Origin: an uncultured Clostridia bacterium
GTDB taxonomy: Bacteria > Bacillota > Clostridia > Oscillospirales > Ruminococcaceae
Length of the DNA stretch: 37,826 nucleotides
Reading direction: 5' to 3'
NCBI GenBank assembly: GCA_947304245.1
Contig: CAMZAK010000006.1
Location: 1 to 37,826, forward strand
The notes below the pieces were generated by a model, which saw nothing but the letters and a program-made list of their open reading frames with translations, was not told the DNA's origin and did not search any database. How positions within the stretch are numbered: the first letter of the stretch is position 1; every line of letters starts with the position of its first letter. Positions 8,449 through 16,758 of this stretch are shown in pieces. The position numbers and the translations under genes are program-made.

Positions 8449-9069
8449 ATGAATTTTTTAATGGATATGTTTAAAGATATGTATGGTGGTTTTAAATTTT
8501 CACAAGAAGCACCAAAGACTAGAGAAGAAGAAGAAGAATTGGAAAGAGAAAGAAGATTGAATATTTTAAATGAAGCATACTCAGGATATAGAAAAAAAGA
8601 GATAAAAGAGGATGAGAAAATACAAAGAGATTTATTAGAAGTAGAAAGAAGGACATGTGAGAACATTAGAGACGAAAAGATAAGAGAAGAAAATAAAAGA
8701 ATGAAAAAAGACAATGAACTTTTAGAATCATCACAAGATGGACAAAGATTAGATGAAGAAATAATTGCATTAGAAGAAAGAGAAAGACAGAATCATGAGA
8801 AAATAAGGAGAAAAATATTTAATAAAAACAGAATACAAAATCTGACTACTAAATATTATCCTGAAGGTAGAGACTTCAATCTGGAATGGTATAGGAATAA
8901 AATTTCAAATGGAGGAAAAGCGATAAAGGAATTACTTGATGGTTTAAAAGGAAAAGATGCCTTAAATGATGAAGAAAAAAGGGATTTGTTTAAAAAAACA
9001 ATGGAAGAAATAAAAGGAATCACAAAACAAGAAATATGGTTTCAGAATTTATATTTCCCTACTCTTTAG
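8449..9069 (+). CDS. Hypothetical charged helical protein B, 206 aa
   Basis: No family recognised. It starts with a short amphipathic, Met/Phe-rich segment (MNFLMDMFKDMYGGFKF), then has a very Glu/Arg-rich helical stretch (about 24-125, for example EEEEELERERR), and ends in a more ordinary globular-looking tail with aromatic residues (IWFQNLYFPTL). SD is aaggagat, 10-12 bases before the ATG. A terminator hairpin follows at 9100-9147, so genes A and B form one unit. The high Glu/Arg content makes database matches to unrelated coiled coils likely; only profile methods on the tail would be informative. Confidence 0.75.
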   Translation: MNFLMDMFKDMYGGFKFSQEAPKTREEEEELERERRLNILNEAYSGYRKKEIKEDEKIQRDLLEVERRTCENIRDEKIREENKRMKKDNELLESSQDGQRLDEEIIALEERERQNHEKIRRKIFNKNRIQNLTTKYYPEGRDFNLEWYRNKISNGGKAIKELLDGLKGKDALNDEEKRDLFKKTMEEIKGITKQEIWFQNLYFPTL

Positions 9070-9099
9070 CAAATTAACATGATAAGTATTTTAAATAAT

Positions 9100-9147
9100 A
9101 AACATGATAATATATAGTGATAGAGACTTTTTGTTATCATGTTTTTT
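9100..9147 (+). terminator. Intrinsic terminator after coiled-coil gene B
   Basis: Arms 9100-9110 (aaacatgataa) and 9134-9144 (ttatcatgttt) are exact reverse complements over 11 bases, followed by TTT. A further direct copy of aacatgata lies at 9076-9084, so an alternative stem with the same right arm is possible. Confidence 0.65.
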
Positions 9148-9235
9148 ATATTGTATTATATTGATTAAATTTTTTGTTGGATTTTTTAACATAAATTTAG
9201 ATTTGAGTTTGAAATGAAAGGAGATTAACAAAAAA

Positions 9236-9925
9236 ATGCAGTATGATTTGTACAAAAATCTTAATGAAAAGAAAGATATAAGAGCTCCATTCATAAAAAC
9301 AATTAATGAACTTCAACATCTTGGATACAATATGAGATCTGCTAAAAGTACATATGAAAAAGAAAGGAAAATAATAGAAGATTACGACAAAATGAGAGAA
9401 AAATTACGTAAAACTCCTTCTGTATTCCGAAGCGGAAGACAATATGAATATAAAGGATTATCTGAAGAAGAAAAACAAGACTTAGATTGTTGTAAAATGT
9501 TATACGAATATGAGATGTTGCTTAAAAATTTAAAGCGGAAAAATGATTTTGAGAAAAAAATGGAAGAAAAAGCTGCAGAAGCAAATTTGTGGTTTGAAAA
9601 CATTATTAAATTATTGAAAAGCAAAATAGAGACTAATAAAGAAAAACAAGGAAAACAAATGGAAGAATATGAAAAACTAAAAACTCATAGGGATGATTTA
9701 GAGTTACAATTTAAACAAAAAGAAAAAAAAGTGGAAGAAGAATTAGACAAGAAAATAACAAAAATAGATAATCTTATTAGAGAACATGAAGAACAAGTAA
9801 TAGATCCTTTAAATAAAAAAATAAGAGGACTTAAATCGCATAAACTTAGAGAGATTGAACGTCTGAAACGACTTTGCTCTGTAGAACGGTTAATAAAACG
9901 AGGATATATAAAAGAAATAGAATAG
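9236..9925 (+). CDS. Hypothetical coiled-coil protein C, 229 aa
   Basis: No family recognised. Residues about 30-60 are basic/acidic and helical; about 95-215 form an almost continuous predicted coiled coil (KNDFEKKMEEKAAEANLWF, then EKKVEEELDKKITKIDNLI). There is a CC pair at about residues 85-86 and no membrane segment. The SD aaaggagat precedes the ATG by about 11 bases. It follows a terminator, so it should have its own promoter, which I could not place with confidence. Gene D follows after 12 bases. Resembles A, B and D in style but I saw no clear sequence repeat between them. Confidence 0.75.
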   Translation: MQYDLYKNLNEKKDIRAPFIKTINELQHLGYNMRSAKSTYEKERKIIEDYDKMREKLRKTPSVFRSGRQYEYKGLSEEEKQDLDCCKMLYEYEMLLKNLKRKNDFEKKMEEKAAEANLWFENIIKLLKSKIETNKEKQGKQMEEYEKLKTHRDDLELQFKQKEKKVEEELDKKITKIDNLIREHEEQVIDPLNKKIRGLKSHKLREIERLKRLCSVERLIKRGYIKEIE

Positions 9926-9937
9926 AAAAGGAGAGAA

Positions 9938-10240
9938 ATGATAAAAATGCAAAATCAGAATAATAACTCTGGTTATTTAAACAGAATTGAAGAAATATGT
10001 GAGAAAATTGACTTTATTCGTAAAAATGAGCTATATATGAATGATAAGGAATTGAAAAAAGAATCGGAATTCCTTAAAAAAGAGATAGACTCTTATGAGG
10101 ACATGGATAAATATTTTGAAAGAATTAGAGAAAAGATAAATAATAAGATAGAATTAAAAAAGAAAGAACTAGAAGAAAAGAAAAATGAAGTGAAAGAAAA
10201 ACAAAAAGAAGTTGAAAAATATGAAAAAGAAGAAAAATGA
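9938..10240 (+). CDS. Hypothetical coiled-coil protein D, 100 aa
   Basis: No family recognised. Short, highly charged helical protein ending in a continuous Lys/Glu coiled coil (ELKKKELEEKKNEVKEKQKE). The SD aaaaggagag is only about 4 bases from the ATG at 9938, but 13 bases from the in-frame ATG at 9947; the latter would begin MQNQNNNSGY, reminiscent of the Asn-rich start of protein A. The start is therefore uncertain by three residues. It ends in TGA, 31 bases before the convergent pcrA gene. Confidence 0.7.
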   Translation: MIKMQNQNNNSGYLNRIEEICEKIDFIRKNELYMNDKELKKESEFLKKEIDSYEDMDKYFERIREKINNKIELKKKELEEKKNEVKEKQKEVEKYEKEEK

Positions 10241-10271
10241 AACTTAGGATATAAACATTTATAAAAAAATA

Positions 10272-12584
10272 TTAAATTTTTTTTAAATTAGCATAGTTTG
10301 CCATAACCTTTTTTCTTCCGTCTTTTTCAAAATTGATTTCTATTAAAGAATCATTCCCTAATGGCACGATTGAAATTATTGTTCCTTTGCCGAAAATTGG
10401 GTGCATAACACATTCTTTTTCAGAAAAATTAATTTTAGTTTTTTCTAAATGTTTTATTTGCTTTTCATTATTTAAAACAAACTTATTTTTATGTGGTTTG
10501 TTCTTAAATAATGAAATTTTTTTATATAAATCATCTTTAATGTCTTTATATTTATTAGGTATTTCTTTTAAGAATCTTGATGGTTTGGCATATCTTGTTG
10601 TTCCAAAAATCATTCTTTGCGCTGAATATGTTAAGAATAATTCTTTTTGTGCTCTTGTTATTCCAACGTAGGCGAGTCTTCTTTCTTCTTCTAAATCGTT
10701 CAAATTTTCTGAATTAGAATTTCCTGGAAAAATTCCTTCTTCCATTCCAACAATAAAAACAATAGGAAATTCTAGCCCTTTTGCTGCATGTAATGTCATT
10801 AATGAAATTTTATCTGAATTTTCATTAAAATTATTAATATCTGTGTATAATGAAATTTCGAATAAGAAACTACTTAAAGATGGGTTTTCATTTTCTAATT
10901 CAAATTGTAAAATTATAGATTTTAATTCTTTTAAATTTTCTATTCTAAAAGTTTCTTCTTCACCTTGTTGTTTTAAATAATCTAAATATTGTGTTTTTCT
11001 TAATGTTTCATCAAAAATTTCAGAGACTTTTTTTTCTTTGGCGAATTCTTTTAATTTTTCAATTAACTTATAAAATTCTTTTAATTGAATAGATTTACCA
11101 GAAAGATTGGGAAATTCATCAACATTTTTTATTATTTCAAAAATTGGTTTATTTAAGTTTTTAGAGAGTTTTTCTAATTTTGAAATTGTGCCAGATCCAA
11201 TTCCTCTTTTTGGTTCGTTAATTATTCTAATTAATCTTAAATTATCATTACTATTATCTATTAAAGAAAGGTAAGATATTATGTCTTTAATTTCTTTTCT
11301 GTCATAAAATTTAGTGGAGCCAATAATTTGATATGGAATTGAATGCCTTACTAAAAATTTTTCTAAATTTGCAGATTGAGCGTTTGTTCTATATAAAACA
11401 ACATGATCTTTATAATTCATTTTTTTGGAAATATTCTCATTAATTTTTTTACAAACAAAATCTGCTTCTTCGTTTTCAATTGAAAGATGTATTTCTTTAA
11501 TTTTTTCTCCTTCTTCTTTTTCGGTCCAAATTATTTTATTATTTCTATTTTTATTGTGAGAAATTAAAGCGTTAGCCGCATTTAAAATGTTTTTGGTGGA
11601 CCTATAATTTTGTTCTAATTTAACCACTTTAACATTTTTTAATTCTTTTTCAAAATTTAGGATATTTTCAACAGCAGCCCCTCTGAATTTATAAATACTT
11701 TGGTCATCATCTCCTACTACACATAAATTTTTATGATAACTAGAAAGAAGTTTAATTAATTTATATTGCACATAGTTAGTATCCTGATATTCATCAACCA
11801 TAATATATTTAAATTTTTCGCTATATTTTTTTAATATTTCTTCGTTTTCTTGAAATAATTTTACTGTTAACAGTAATATGTCATCAAAATCTAAAGCATT
11901 AGAATTTTTTAATGTGTTTTGATATATTTTATAAATTTTAGCCACTTCTCTTTTAAAATCATCTTTTTCGAATTTTTTTTCATATTCAAAAGGAGAAAGT
12001 AATCTATTTTTAGCTTTACTAATCTCGTAAAGAACAGTTTTTGGTTGAAAAGCTTTTGTGTTTAATTTAAAGTTAATTATTATATCTTTTAAAAGATGTT
12101 TGCAGTCATTTGTGTCATAAATTACAAAATTATTATCATACCCTAAAATTTTAATATGTTTAAATAAAATTTTAATGCACTGCGAATGAAAAGTTCCTGC
12201 GTTAATTTTTAGGGCTTCTTCTCCTAAAATATCGTAAAGTCTGGTTTTTAATTCTTTTGCAGCTTTATTTGTAAAAGTTATGGCTAAAATTTCTTCTGGA
12301 GCAGGGGGGTTATCTTTAATTTTTTCTTCTTCTAAAACTATATCTTCGTCTTTAGAAAAATTTTTATAATATTCAAAACCTTTTTCAGAATAATAAGAAT
12401 TGCCATATTTTAAAAGATAAGAGATTCTATTAACAATTGTTGTTGTTTTTCCAGAGCCAGCACCAGCTAAAATTAAAATAAAACCTTTAACTGAAAATAT
12501 TGCTTTTCTCTGCATACTGTTCATATGCTTATATTTCTCTTCTAAGACTTTTCTTTTTTTTTCCATGAATTCTTCAATTAACAT
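10272..12584 (-). CDS. pcrA: ATP-dependent DNA helicase PcrA/UvrD
   Basis: Superfamily 1 3'-5' helicase used in nucleotide excision repair, rolling-circle replication and removal of RecA filaments. The 770 residues carry all motifs: Walker A GAGSGKTT (41-48), motif Ia ITFTNKAAKEL, motif II VDEYQDTN, motif III GDDDQSIYKFRGA, motif IV QNYRST, motif V TLHAAKGLEFPIVF and motif VI RRLAYVGITRA. The C-terminus has the Tudor-like module (VMHPIFGKGTIISI). About 35 extra residues lie between motifs I and Ia (around 57-90, acidic), longer than typical PcrA. It is last in the minus-strand run. The start at 12584 has an SD (gaagga) about 11 bases upstream. ligA, its frequent neighbour, is absent. Confidence 0.95.
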   Translation of the reverse strand: MLIEEFMEKKRKVLEEKYKHMNSMQRKAIFSVKGFILILAGAGSGKTTTIVNRISYLLKYGNSYYSEKGFEYYKNFSKDEDIVLEEEKIKDNPPAPEEILAITFTNKAAKELKTRLYDILGEEALKINAGTFHSQCIKILFKHIKILGYDNNFVIYDTNDCKHLLKDIIINFKLNTKAFQPKTVLYEISKAKNRLLSPFEYEKKFEKDDFKREVAKIYKIYQNTLKNSNALDFDDILLLTVKLFQENEEILKKYSEKFKYIMVDEYQDTNYVQYKLIKLLSSYHKNLCVVGDDDQSIYKFRGAAVENILNFEKELKNVKVVKLEQNYRSTKNILNAANALISHNKNRNNKIIWTEKEEGEKIKEIHLSIENEEADFVCKKINENISKKMNYKDHVVLYRTNAQSANLEKFLVRHSIPYQIIGSTKFYDRKEIKDIISYLSLIDNSNDNLRLIRIINEPKRGIGSGTISKLEKLSKNLNKPIFEIIKNVDEFPNLSGKSIQLKEFYKLIEKLKEFAKEKKVSEIFDETLRKTQYLDYLKQQGEEETFRIENLKELKSIILQFELENENPSLSSFLFEISLYTDINNFNENSDKISLMTLHAAKGLEFPIVFIVGMEEGIFPGNSNSENLNDLEEERRLAYVGITRAQKELFLTYSAQRMIFGTTRYAKPSRFLKEIPNKYKDIKDDLYKKISLFKNKPHKNKFVLNNEKQIKHLEKTKINFSEKECVMHPIFGKGTIISIVPLGNDSLIEINFEKDGRKKVMANYANLKKI

Positions 12585-12632
12585 TTTTTAAATATCCTTC
12601 TTTGTTTGAAAAAATTAAGTCACCAGTGAATT

Positions 12633-12661
12633 ATTATAACACAAGTTAATTTAAATATCAC
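12633..12661 (-). promoter_or_regulatory. Possible pcrA promoter
   Basis: Read on the minus strand: GTGATA (12661-12656) and a perfect TATAAT (12638-12633) with a 17-base spacer. The -35 overlaps the tadA stop codon region. A small dyad, tcaccagtga at 12620-12629, lies just after the -10 and could be an operator, but this is speculative. Confidence 0.4.
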
Positions 12662-13110
12662 CTTAAACTTTTGAAGAATTTTTGTATTAAAAATTTACAT
12701 TCTTTTTCATAAACGTTAGGAATAATCTCTAAATTATTGGGTATTAAATCTTTATTTAAAAATTTTAAAGAACTAAAAACACTTTTTTTTTCGCTTAAAG
12801 CCCCATAAATAATTCTTTCAATTTTAGAATTTAAAATCGCACCGGCGCACATTATGCAAGGCTCTAATGTTATGTAAATTGTGCACCCTAAAAGTCTCCA
12901 ACTTTTTAACTTTTTGCAAGCCTTGTTAATTGCTAAAATTTCTGCATGAGCTAAAGCATTTTTCTTTGTTTCTCTCTTGTTAAATGCTTTAGAAATAATT
13001 TTATTATTTTTAACAATTACAGCACCAACAGGAATCTCTCCAATTTTTGCCGCTGACTTTGCTTCTTTTAATGCAATTTGCATAAACTCTAAATCTTTAT
13101 TCGTCAACAT
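12658..13110 (-). CDS. tadA: tRNA adenosine(34) deaminase TadA
   Basis: Converts adenosine 34 of tRNA-Arg(ACG) to inosine. The 150 residues have the zinc deaminase motifs: H55-A-E57 (AHAEILAI) with catalytic Glu57, and P84-C85-x-x-C88 (EPCIMCAGAI). The N-terminal EIPVGAVIV is also typical. The start codon lies inside the end of the upstream glycosyltransferase gene (14-base overlap) and has no good SD, so translation is probably coupled. Some related proteins are guanine or cytosine deaminases, but EPCIMCAGA and the length fit TadA. Confidence 0.9.
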   Translation of the reverse strand: MLTNKDLEFMQIALKEAKSAAKIGEIPVGAVIVKNNKIISKAFNKRETKKNALAHAEILAINKACKKLKSWRLLGCTIYITLEPCIMCAGAILNSKIERIIYGALSEKKSVFSSLKFLNKDLIPNNLEIIPNVYEKECKFLIQKFFKSLR

Positions 13111-14146
13111 TATTGTTCACAGGAGAAGATAAAATTTTTTTATAAAATTGCTGCCACATTTTTAAAACATGCTTAGAAGAATAAAATTTATGCCCATTTA
13201 AAGATTTTTCAACAGCTTTTTCATAAAATATTTTGTCTTCTTTTAATTTCTTTAAAATTTTAACAAAACCATCTACGCTAGATTCTTTTAAATAAAAATT
13301 AAAAAGAATGTTTTTGTAAATTTCAATATCTCTAACTAAAATTGGAATATTGCAATTCATTGCTTCTAAAATTGTCATTGGGAAGAGTTCATTGTAAGAT
13401 GGCAAAAAGAGCACATCTGCTAAATTATATATTTCATTCATATTACTTCTTTCCACAATCCCTAAAAAATGAACATTTTCAGGTGGATTTTTAACCTGCT
13501 TTTTTAATTCATTGTAGCCATCACTAATAACTCCAAAAGAAAAACCACCAGCCCAAATAAACTCAAAATCTTTTAATTTTTCTGCAACTTTTAAAAAGTC
13601 TAAAACACCTTTTCTAGTTAAAAGTTGCCCCACTCCTAAAACAGTAAATTTATTTTTCTTAATACTATATTTTTCTTTTAGCTTTTGCTTTTTTGCATAT
13701 TCTAAAGGGAAAAAATTTTTATCATCCACAAAATTTGGAATATAACTTATTTTTTTTTCATTCAAACCATAAAACTTTAATTTTTCAATAAAGTTTGGGT
13801 TTACTGTAACTAAATAATCCATATTCTTATACATTTTAATTATGTATGAATAAAAAATTTTCTTTATGAATTTAGGAAGTTTTAAACTTGTTTCTAAAGT
13901 TTCTGGCAGAAAATGTACACTTCCAACAACCTTGCCATATTTTTTTAGTTTCTTAATTTTAAAGAAAAAACTTAAGTTAATGGAATGAATATGCGTTATG
14001 TCTGCAAAAATCTTTTCATTTTCAAAAATTTCGAAGTTGTTTTCAAGATTTTTTTTAATTAAGTTAATGGTTTCTAAAGAAGCGGAAGCAACACCTTGCC
14101 CTTTAACCTTGTCAGATTTATTAAGCATATTAATTTTGTAGGGCAT
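13097..14146 (-). CDS. Glycosyltransferase family 4 (glycolipid-type)
   Basis: GT-B fold glycosyltransferase of 349 residues. The N-terminus MPYKINMLNKSDKVKGQGV is like the diacylglycerol-glucosyl and related lipid glycosyltransferases of Firmicutes; GVGQLLTRKG (171-180) marks the start of the nucleotide-sugar domain, and the EX7E motif is E253-x7-E261 (ELFPMTILE). It has no signal peptide; such enzymes work at the inner face of the membrane. Activity in glycolipid or lipoteichoic-anchor synthesis is inferred from family only; donor and acceptor are unknown. It starts one base after the tatD stop (SD aaggag within the tatD end) and overlaps tadA. Confidence 0.82.
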   Translation of the reverse strand: MPYKINMLNKSDKVKGQGVASASLETINLIKKNLENNFEIFENEKIFADITHIHSINLSFFFKIKKLKKYGKVVGSVHFLPETLETSLKLPKFIKKIFYSYIIKMYKNMDYLVTVNPNFIEKLKFYGLNEKKISYIPNFVDDKNFFPLEYAKKQKLKEKYSIKKNKFTVLGVGQLLTRKGVLDFLKVAEKLKDFEFIWAGGFSFGVISDGYNELKKQVKNPPENVHFLGIVERSNMNEIYNLADVLFLPSYNELFPMTILEAMNCNIPILVRDIEIYKNILFNFYLKESSVDGFVKILKKLKEDKIFYEKAVEKSLNGHKFYSSKHVLKMWQQFYKKILSSPVNNNVDE

Positions 14147-14147
14147 T

Positions 14148-14927
14148 TCATTTCTCCTTTTTAATTCTATATAATTTTAAAGCATTTTCAAATGTTTTAT
14201 TCATAACTTCATCGTAAGAAATATTTCTTAGGTCTGCAATTTTTTGTATTATGAATTTTAACATGGAAGAATCGCAAACTTTTCCTCTTAATGGTTCTGG
14301 TGCCATGTAAGGGCAATCTGTTTCAACAACCATATTATTTAACGGCATGCATTCTGCAACTTTTTTAGTTTTATCTGCATTTTTAAATGTTACAATTCCT
14401 GTAAAGCCAATGAACCAACCCATTTCAACATATTTTTCTGCTAGTTTTAAATCTCCAGAAAAACAATGAATTACTCCTTTAACATTTGGGAAATTTTCAA
14501 TAATTGAGAGTGTGTCTTCTTCTGCGTCTCTACTATGAATTATTGCGGGCAAATTTAATTTTTCAGCTAAATTCAATTGTTTTTCGAAAACTTCAAATTG
14601 TTTTTCTTTTGAAAAATTTTTTTCACTGTAATCTAGCCCTGCTTCTCCTATTGCAACAACTTTTTCATTTTTTGCTAAATTTAATAATTTTTCTTCCCAA
14701 TTTTCTTCTAAATTGTTTACGTTAAAAGGGTGAATTCCAACAGAAGAATAAACAAAGTCATATTTTTTAGCTAATTCTATTGATTCTAAACTTTCTTTTA
14801 AGTCTGCTCCAACATTTGTAATATTAGTAACGCCTTCACTATGAACTTTTTTTAATAGGTTATCCATATTATTTTTAAATTTTTCGTCATTGTAGTGTGC
14901 ATGCGTATCGAAAATTTTATTTTCCAT
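14148..14927 (-). CDS. tatD: TatD family metal-dependent hydrolase/DNase
   Basis: TIM-barrel metallohydrolase of the TatD/YabD family, 259 residues. Metal ligands are visible: H9 and H11 (FDTHAHYND), Glu95 (AIGEAGLDY), His of IIHSRDAEED (about 131), His of VIHCFSG (about 156), and Asp of VETDCPYMAPEP (about 205). Members are 3'-5' DNases and repair nucleases. It follows metG by 14 bases, the usual metS-yabD order in Firmicutes, with an SD (gaagga) before the ATG. In the usual arrangement rnmV and ksgA follow; here a glycosyltransferase does. Confidence 0.92.
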   Translation of the reverse strand: MENKIFDTHAHYNDEKFKNNMDNLLKKVHSEGVTNITNVGADLKESLESIELAKKYDFVYSSVGIHPFNVNNLEENWEEKLLNLAKNEKVVAIGEAGLDYSEKNFSKEKQFEVFEKQLNLAEKLNLPAIIHSRDAEEDTLSIIENFPNVKGVIHCFSGDLKLAEKYVEMGWFIGFTGIVTFKNADKTKKVAECMPLNNMVVETDCPYMAPEPLRGKVCDSSMLKFIIQKIADLRNISYDEVMNKTFENALKLYRIKKEK

Positions 14928-14941
14928 AATTCGTCCTTCTT

Positions 14942-16507
14942 TTAACTGTTAAAATATTTTTCAATCTCTTTAATTTTTTCCTCTTGGTTCATTCTATTGA
15001 AAATTATTTCTGGTTTTTCAATTTTAGTGCCACTTTTTAAATTTCTAAATTCATTTAATGAATTTAAATCTTTGTTAGAACAATTAATTTGTTTTAAAAT
15101 TTTTTCTGCAGTTTGAGGAATAATAGGCAAAAACATTATTGCAATAAACCTTATAGATTCTGCTAAATCATATAATATATTTTTTAATAGTTCTTGTTTA
15201 GTTTCATCTTTAGCCAAAATCCATGGTGTTGTTTGGTCTATATATTTATTACATTCTCGTGCGAAATTTAAAATTTGTGAAATAGCTTCAGAAATATCAT
15301 AATTTTCCATGAATTTATAGTAATTTTTAAAACTTTCTAAAGCAATTTTTTCTAACACACTTTCAGAATTTGAGTTTATTTCTGGAATTATTCCATCAAA
15401 ATATTTATAAATCATATCGCAAACTCTTTTTACTAAATTACCAATAGTGTTTGCAAGATCTGTGTTATAGGTTGAAATTATGTTGTCGTAAGAAATAGAG
15501 CCATCATGGTTTAAAGACATTGCTTTTAAAACATAAAAGCGTATTGTGTCCACAGAAAAAAAATTAACTAAATCGTCCGCATAAATAACATTGCCGGAAG
15601 ATTTACTCATTTTACTGTCTTTGTAAAGTAGCCATTGATGCGTTAAAATTTGTTTTGGAAGGGGCAAGTCTAACATCATTAAAACAATTGGCCAAATTAT
15701 TGCATGAAACCTTAAAATATCTTTTCCAACCACATGAAGATCTGCCGGCCAGAATTTCTTAAAATTTTCACTAGGGTTTTCTAAATCAAATTTTAATGAT
15801 GTGATGTAGTTAATTAAAGCATCTAACCAAACATAAATCACAAAATCTGGGTCGAAATCTATTGGAACACCCCATTTAAAAGTGTTCCTAGAAATGCAGA
15901 AATCCTGCAAGCCGGGTTTTAAAAAATTATTTATAATTTCATCTGCGTAAAAATTAGGAACTATGAAATCTTTATTTTTTTCATAATGTTGCAATAGCTT
16001 TTCTTGATATTTCCCAACTTTTAAAAAATATGCAGTTTCTTTTGTTTTTTTAACATCTCTATTGCATTCAGGACATTTATTTTCAACCAACTGACTATTA
16101 GTCCAAAAAGATTCACAAGGAACACAATACCAACCTTCATAAGTGCCTTTATAAATATCGCCTTTTTCATATAGTTTGTTAAAAATTTGTTGTACAGCTT
16201 TAACATGATGAGAATCTGTTGTTCTAATGAACAAATCATAAGAACAATTCATTATTTTCCACATATTTTTAATTATTTCGGAAACATTATTAGCATATTT
16301 TTCTGGAGAAATATTTTCTTTTTTTGCTAATTCTTCAATTTTTTGCCCATGTTCGTCGGTGCCGGTACAAAAACAAACATTAAAATTTTGCATTTTCTTA
16401 AAACGAGATATTGTGTCTGTTAAAATAAATTCATATGTGTTGCCTATGTGAGGTTTTTTAGATGCATATGGAATTGATGTTGTAACGTAAAATTTTTTAT
16501 TATCCAT
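14942..16507 (-). CDS. metG: Methionyl-tRNA synthetase
   Basis: Charges tRNA-Met. The 521 residues contain the class I signature HIGN (20-23, in KKPHIGNTYE) and KMSKS (299-303), and a zinc knuckle with C128-x-x-C131 and C145-x-x-C148. The anticodon-binding helical domain follows (about 370-490). The C-terminal EMAP/tRNA-binding dimerisation domain found in B. subtilis MetS is absent, so this is the short form. No T-box leader was found upstream; the tRNA-Pro gene lies 38 bases before it on the same strand and the two may share a transcript. SD aaggaaggg is distant from the ATG. Confidence 0.95.
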   Translation of the reverse strand: MDNKKFYVTTSIPYASKKPHIGNTYEFILTDTISRFKKMQNFNVCFCTGTDEHGQKIEELAKKENISPEKYANNVSEIIKNMWKIMNCSYDLFIRTTDSHHVKAVQQIFNKLYEKGDIYKGTYEGWYCVPCESFWTNSQLVENKCPECNRDVKKTKETAYFLKVGKYQEKLLQHYEKNKDFIVPNFYADEIINNFLKPGLQDFCISRNTFKWGVPIDFDPDFVIYVWLDALINYITSLKFDLENPSENFKKFWPADLHVVGKDILRFHAIIWPIVLMMLDLPLPKQILTHQWLLYKDSKMSKSSGNVIYADDLVNFFSVDTIRFYVLKAMSLNHDGSISYDNIISTYNTDLANTIGNLVKRVCDMIYKYFDGIIPEINSNSESVLEKIALESFKNYYKFMENYDISEAISQILNFARECNKYIDQTTPWILAKDETKQELLKNILYDLAESIRFIAIMFLPIIPQTAEKILKQINCSNKDLNSLNEFRNLKSGTKIEKPEIIFNRMNQEEKIKEIEKYFNS

Positions 16508-16545
16508 TTTATTTCAAAATTCCCTTCCTTAACTAATTAATGAAA

Positions 16546-16622
16546 TGGTCTGAGTGGCGAGATTTGAACTCGCGGCCCCCACCGCCCCATGATGGTGCGC
16601 TACCAAGCTGCGCCACACCCAG
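16546..16622 (-). tRNA. tRNA-Pro (anticodon GGG)
   Basis: The minus strand folds into a full cloverleaf: acceptor ctgggtg/cactcag (one G-T), D-stem gcgc/gcgc, anticodon stem ccatc/ggtgg with loop atggggc giving anticodon GGG, T-stem gcgag/ctcgc with loop ttcaaat. The 3' CCA is encoded (16546-16548). In so AT-rich a genome a GGG anticodon (reads CCC and CCU) is presumably paired with a TGG isoacceptor elsewhere. Confidence 0.95.
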
Positions 16623-16641
16623 AATTATGAAACTCTAAAAA

Positions 16642-16670
16642 AGTTTAACATAAAAAATATTAACTTTCAA
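16642..16670 (-). promoter_or_regulatory. Predicted promoter for tRNA-Pro (and metG run)
   Basis: On the minus strand, TTGAAA (16670-16665) and TAAACT (16647-16642) with a 17-base spacer, placing transcription start about 13 bases before the tRNA 5' end. It faces away from the divergent promoter at 16694-16722. Confidence 0.45.
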
Positions 16671-16693
16671 TATTTTTAAGATTAATTTTAAAC

Positions 16694-16722
16694 TTTACTT
16701 TTAATTTTTTTTATGATATATT
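16694..16722 (+). promoter_or_regulatory. Predicted promoter for HAD hydrolase pair
   Basis: TTTACT (16694-16699), a 17-base spacer and TATATT (16717-16722), about 37 bases before the ATG at 16759. Confidence 0.45.
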
Positions 16723-16758
16723 TTTAGGATATTTCAATATTAAAATAGGAGATTTTAT

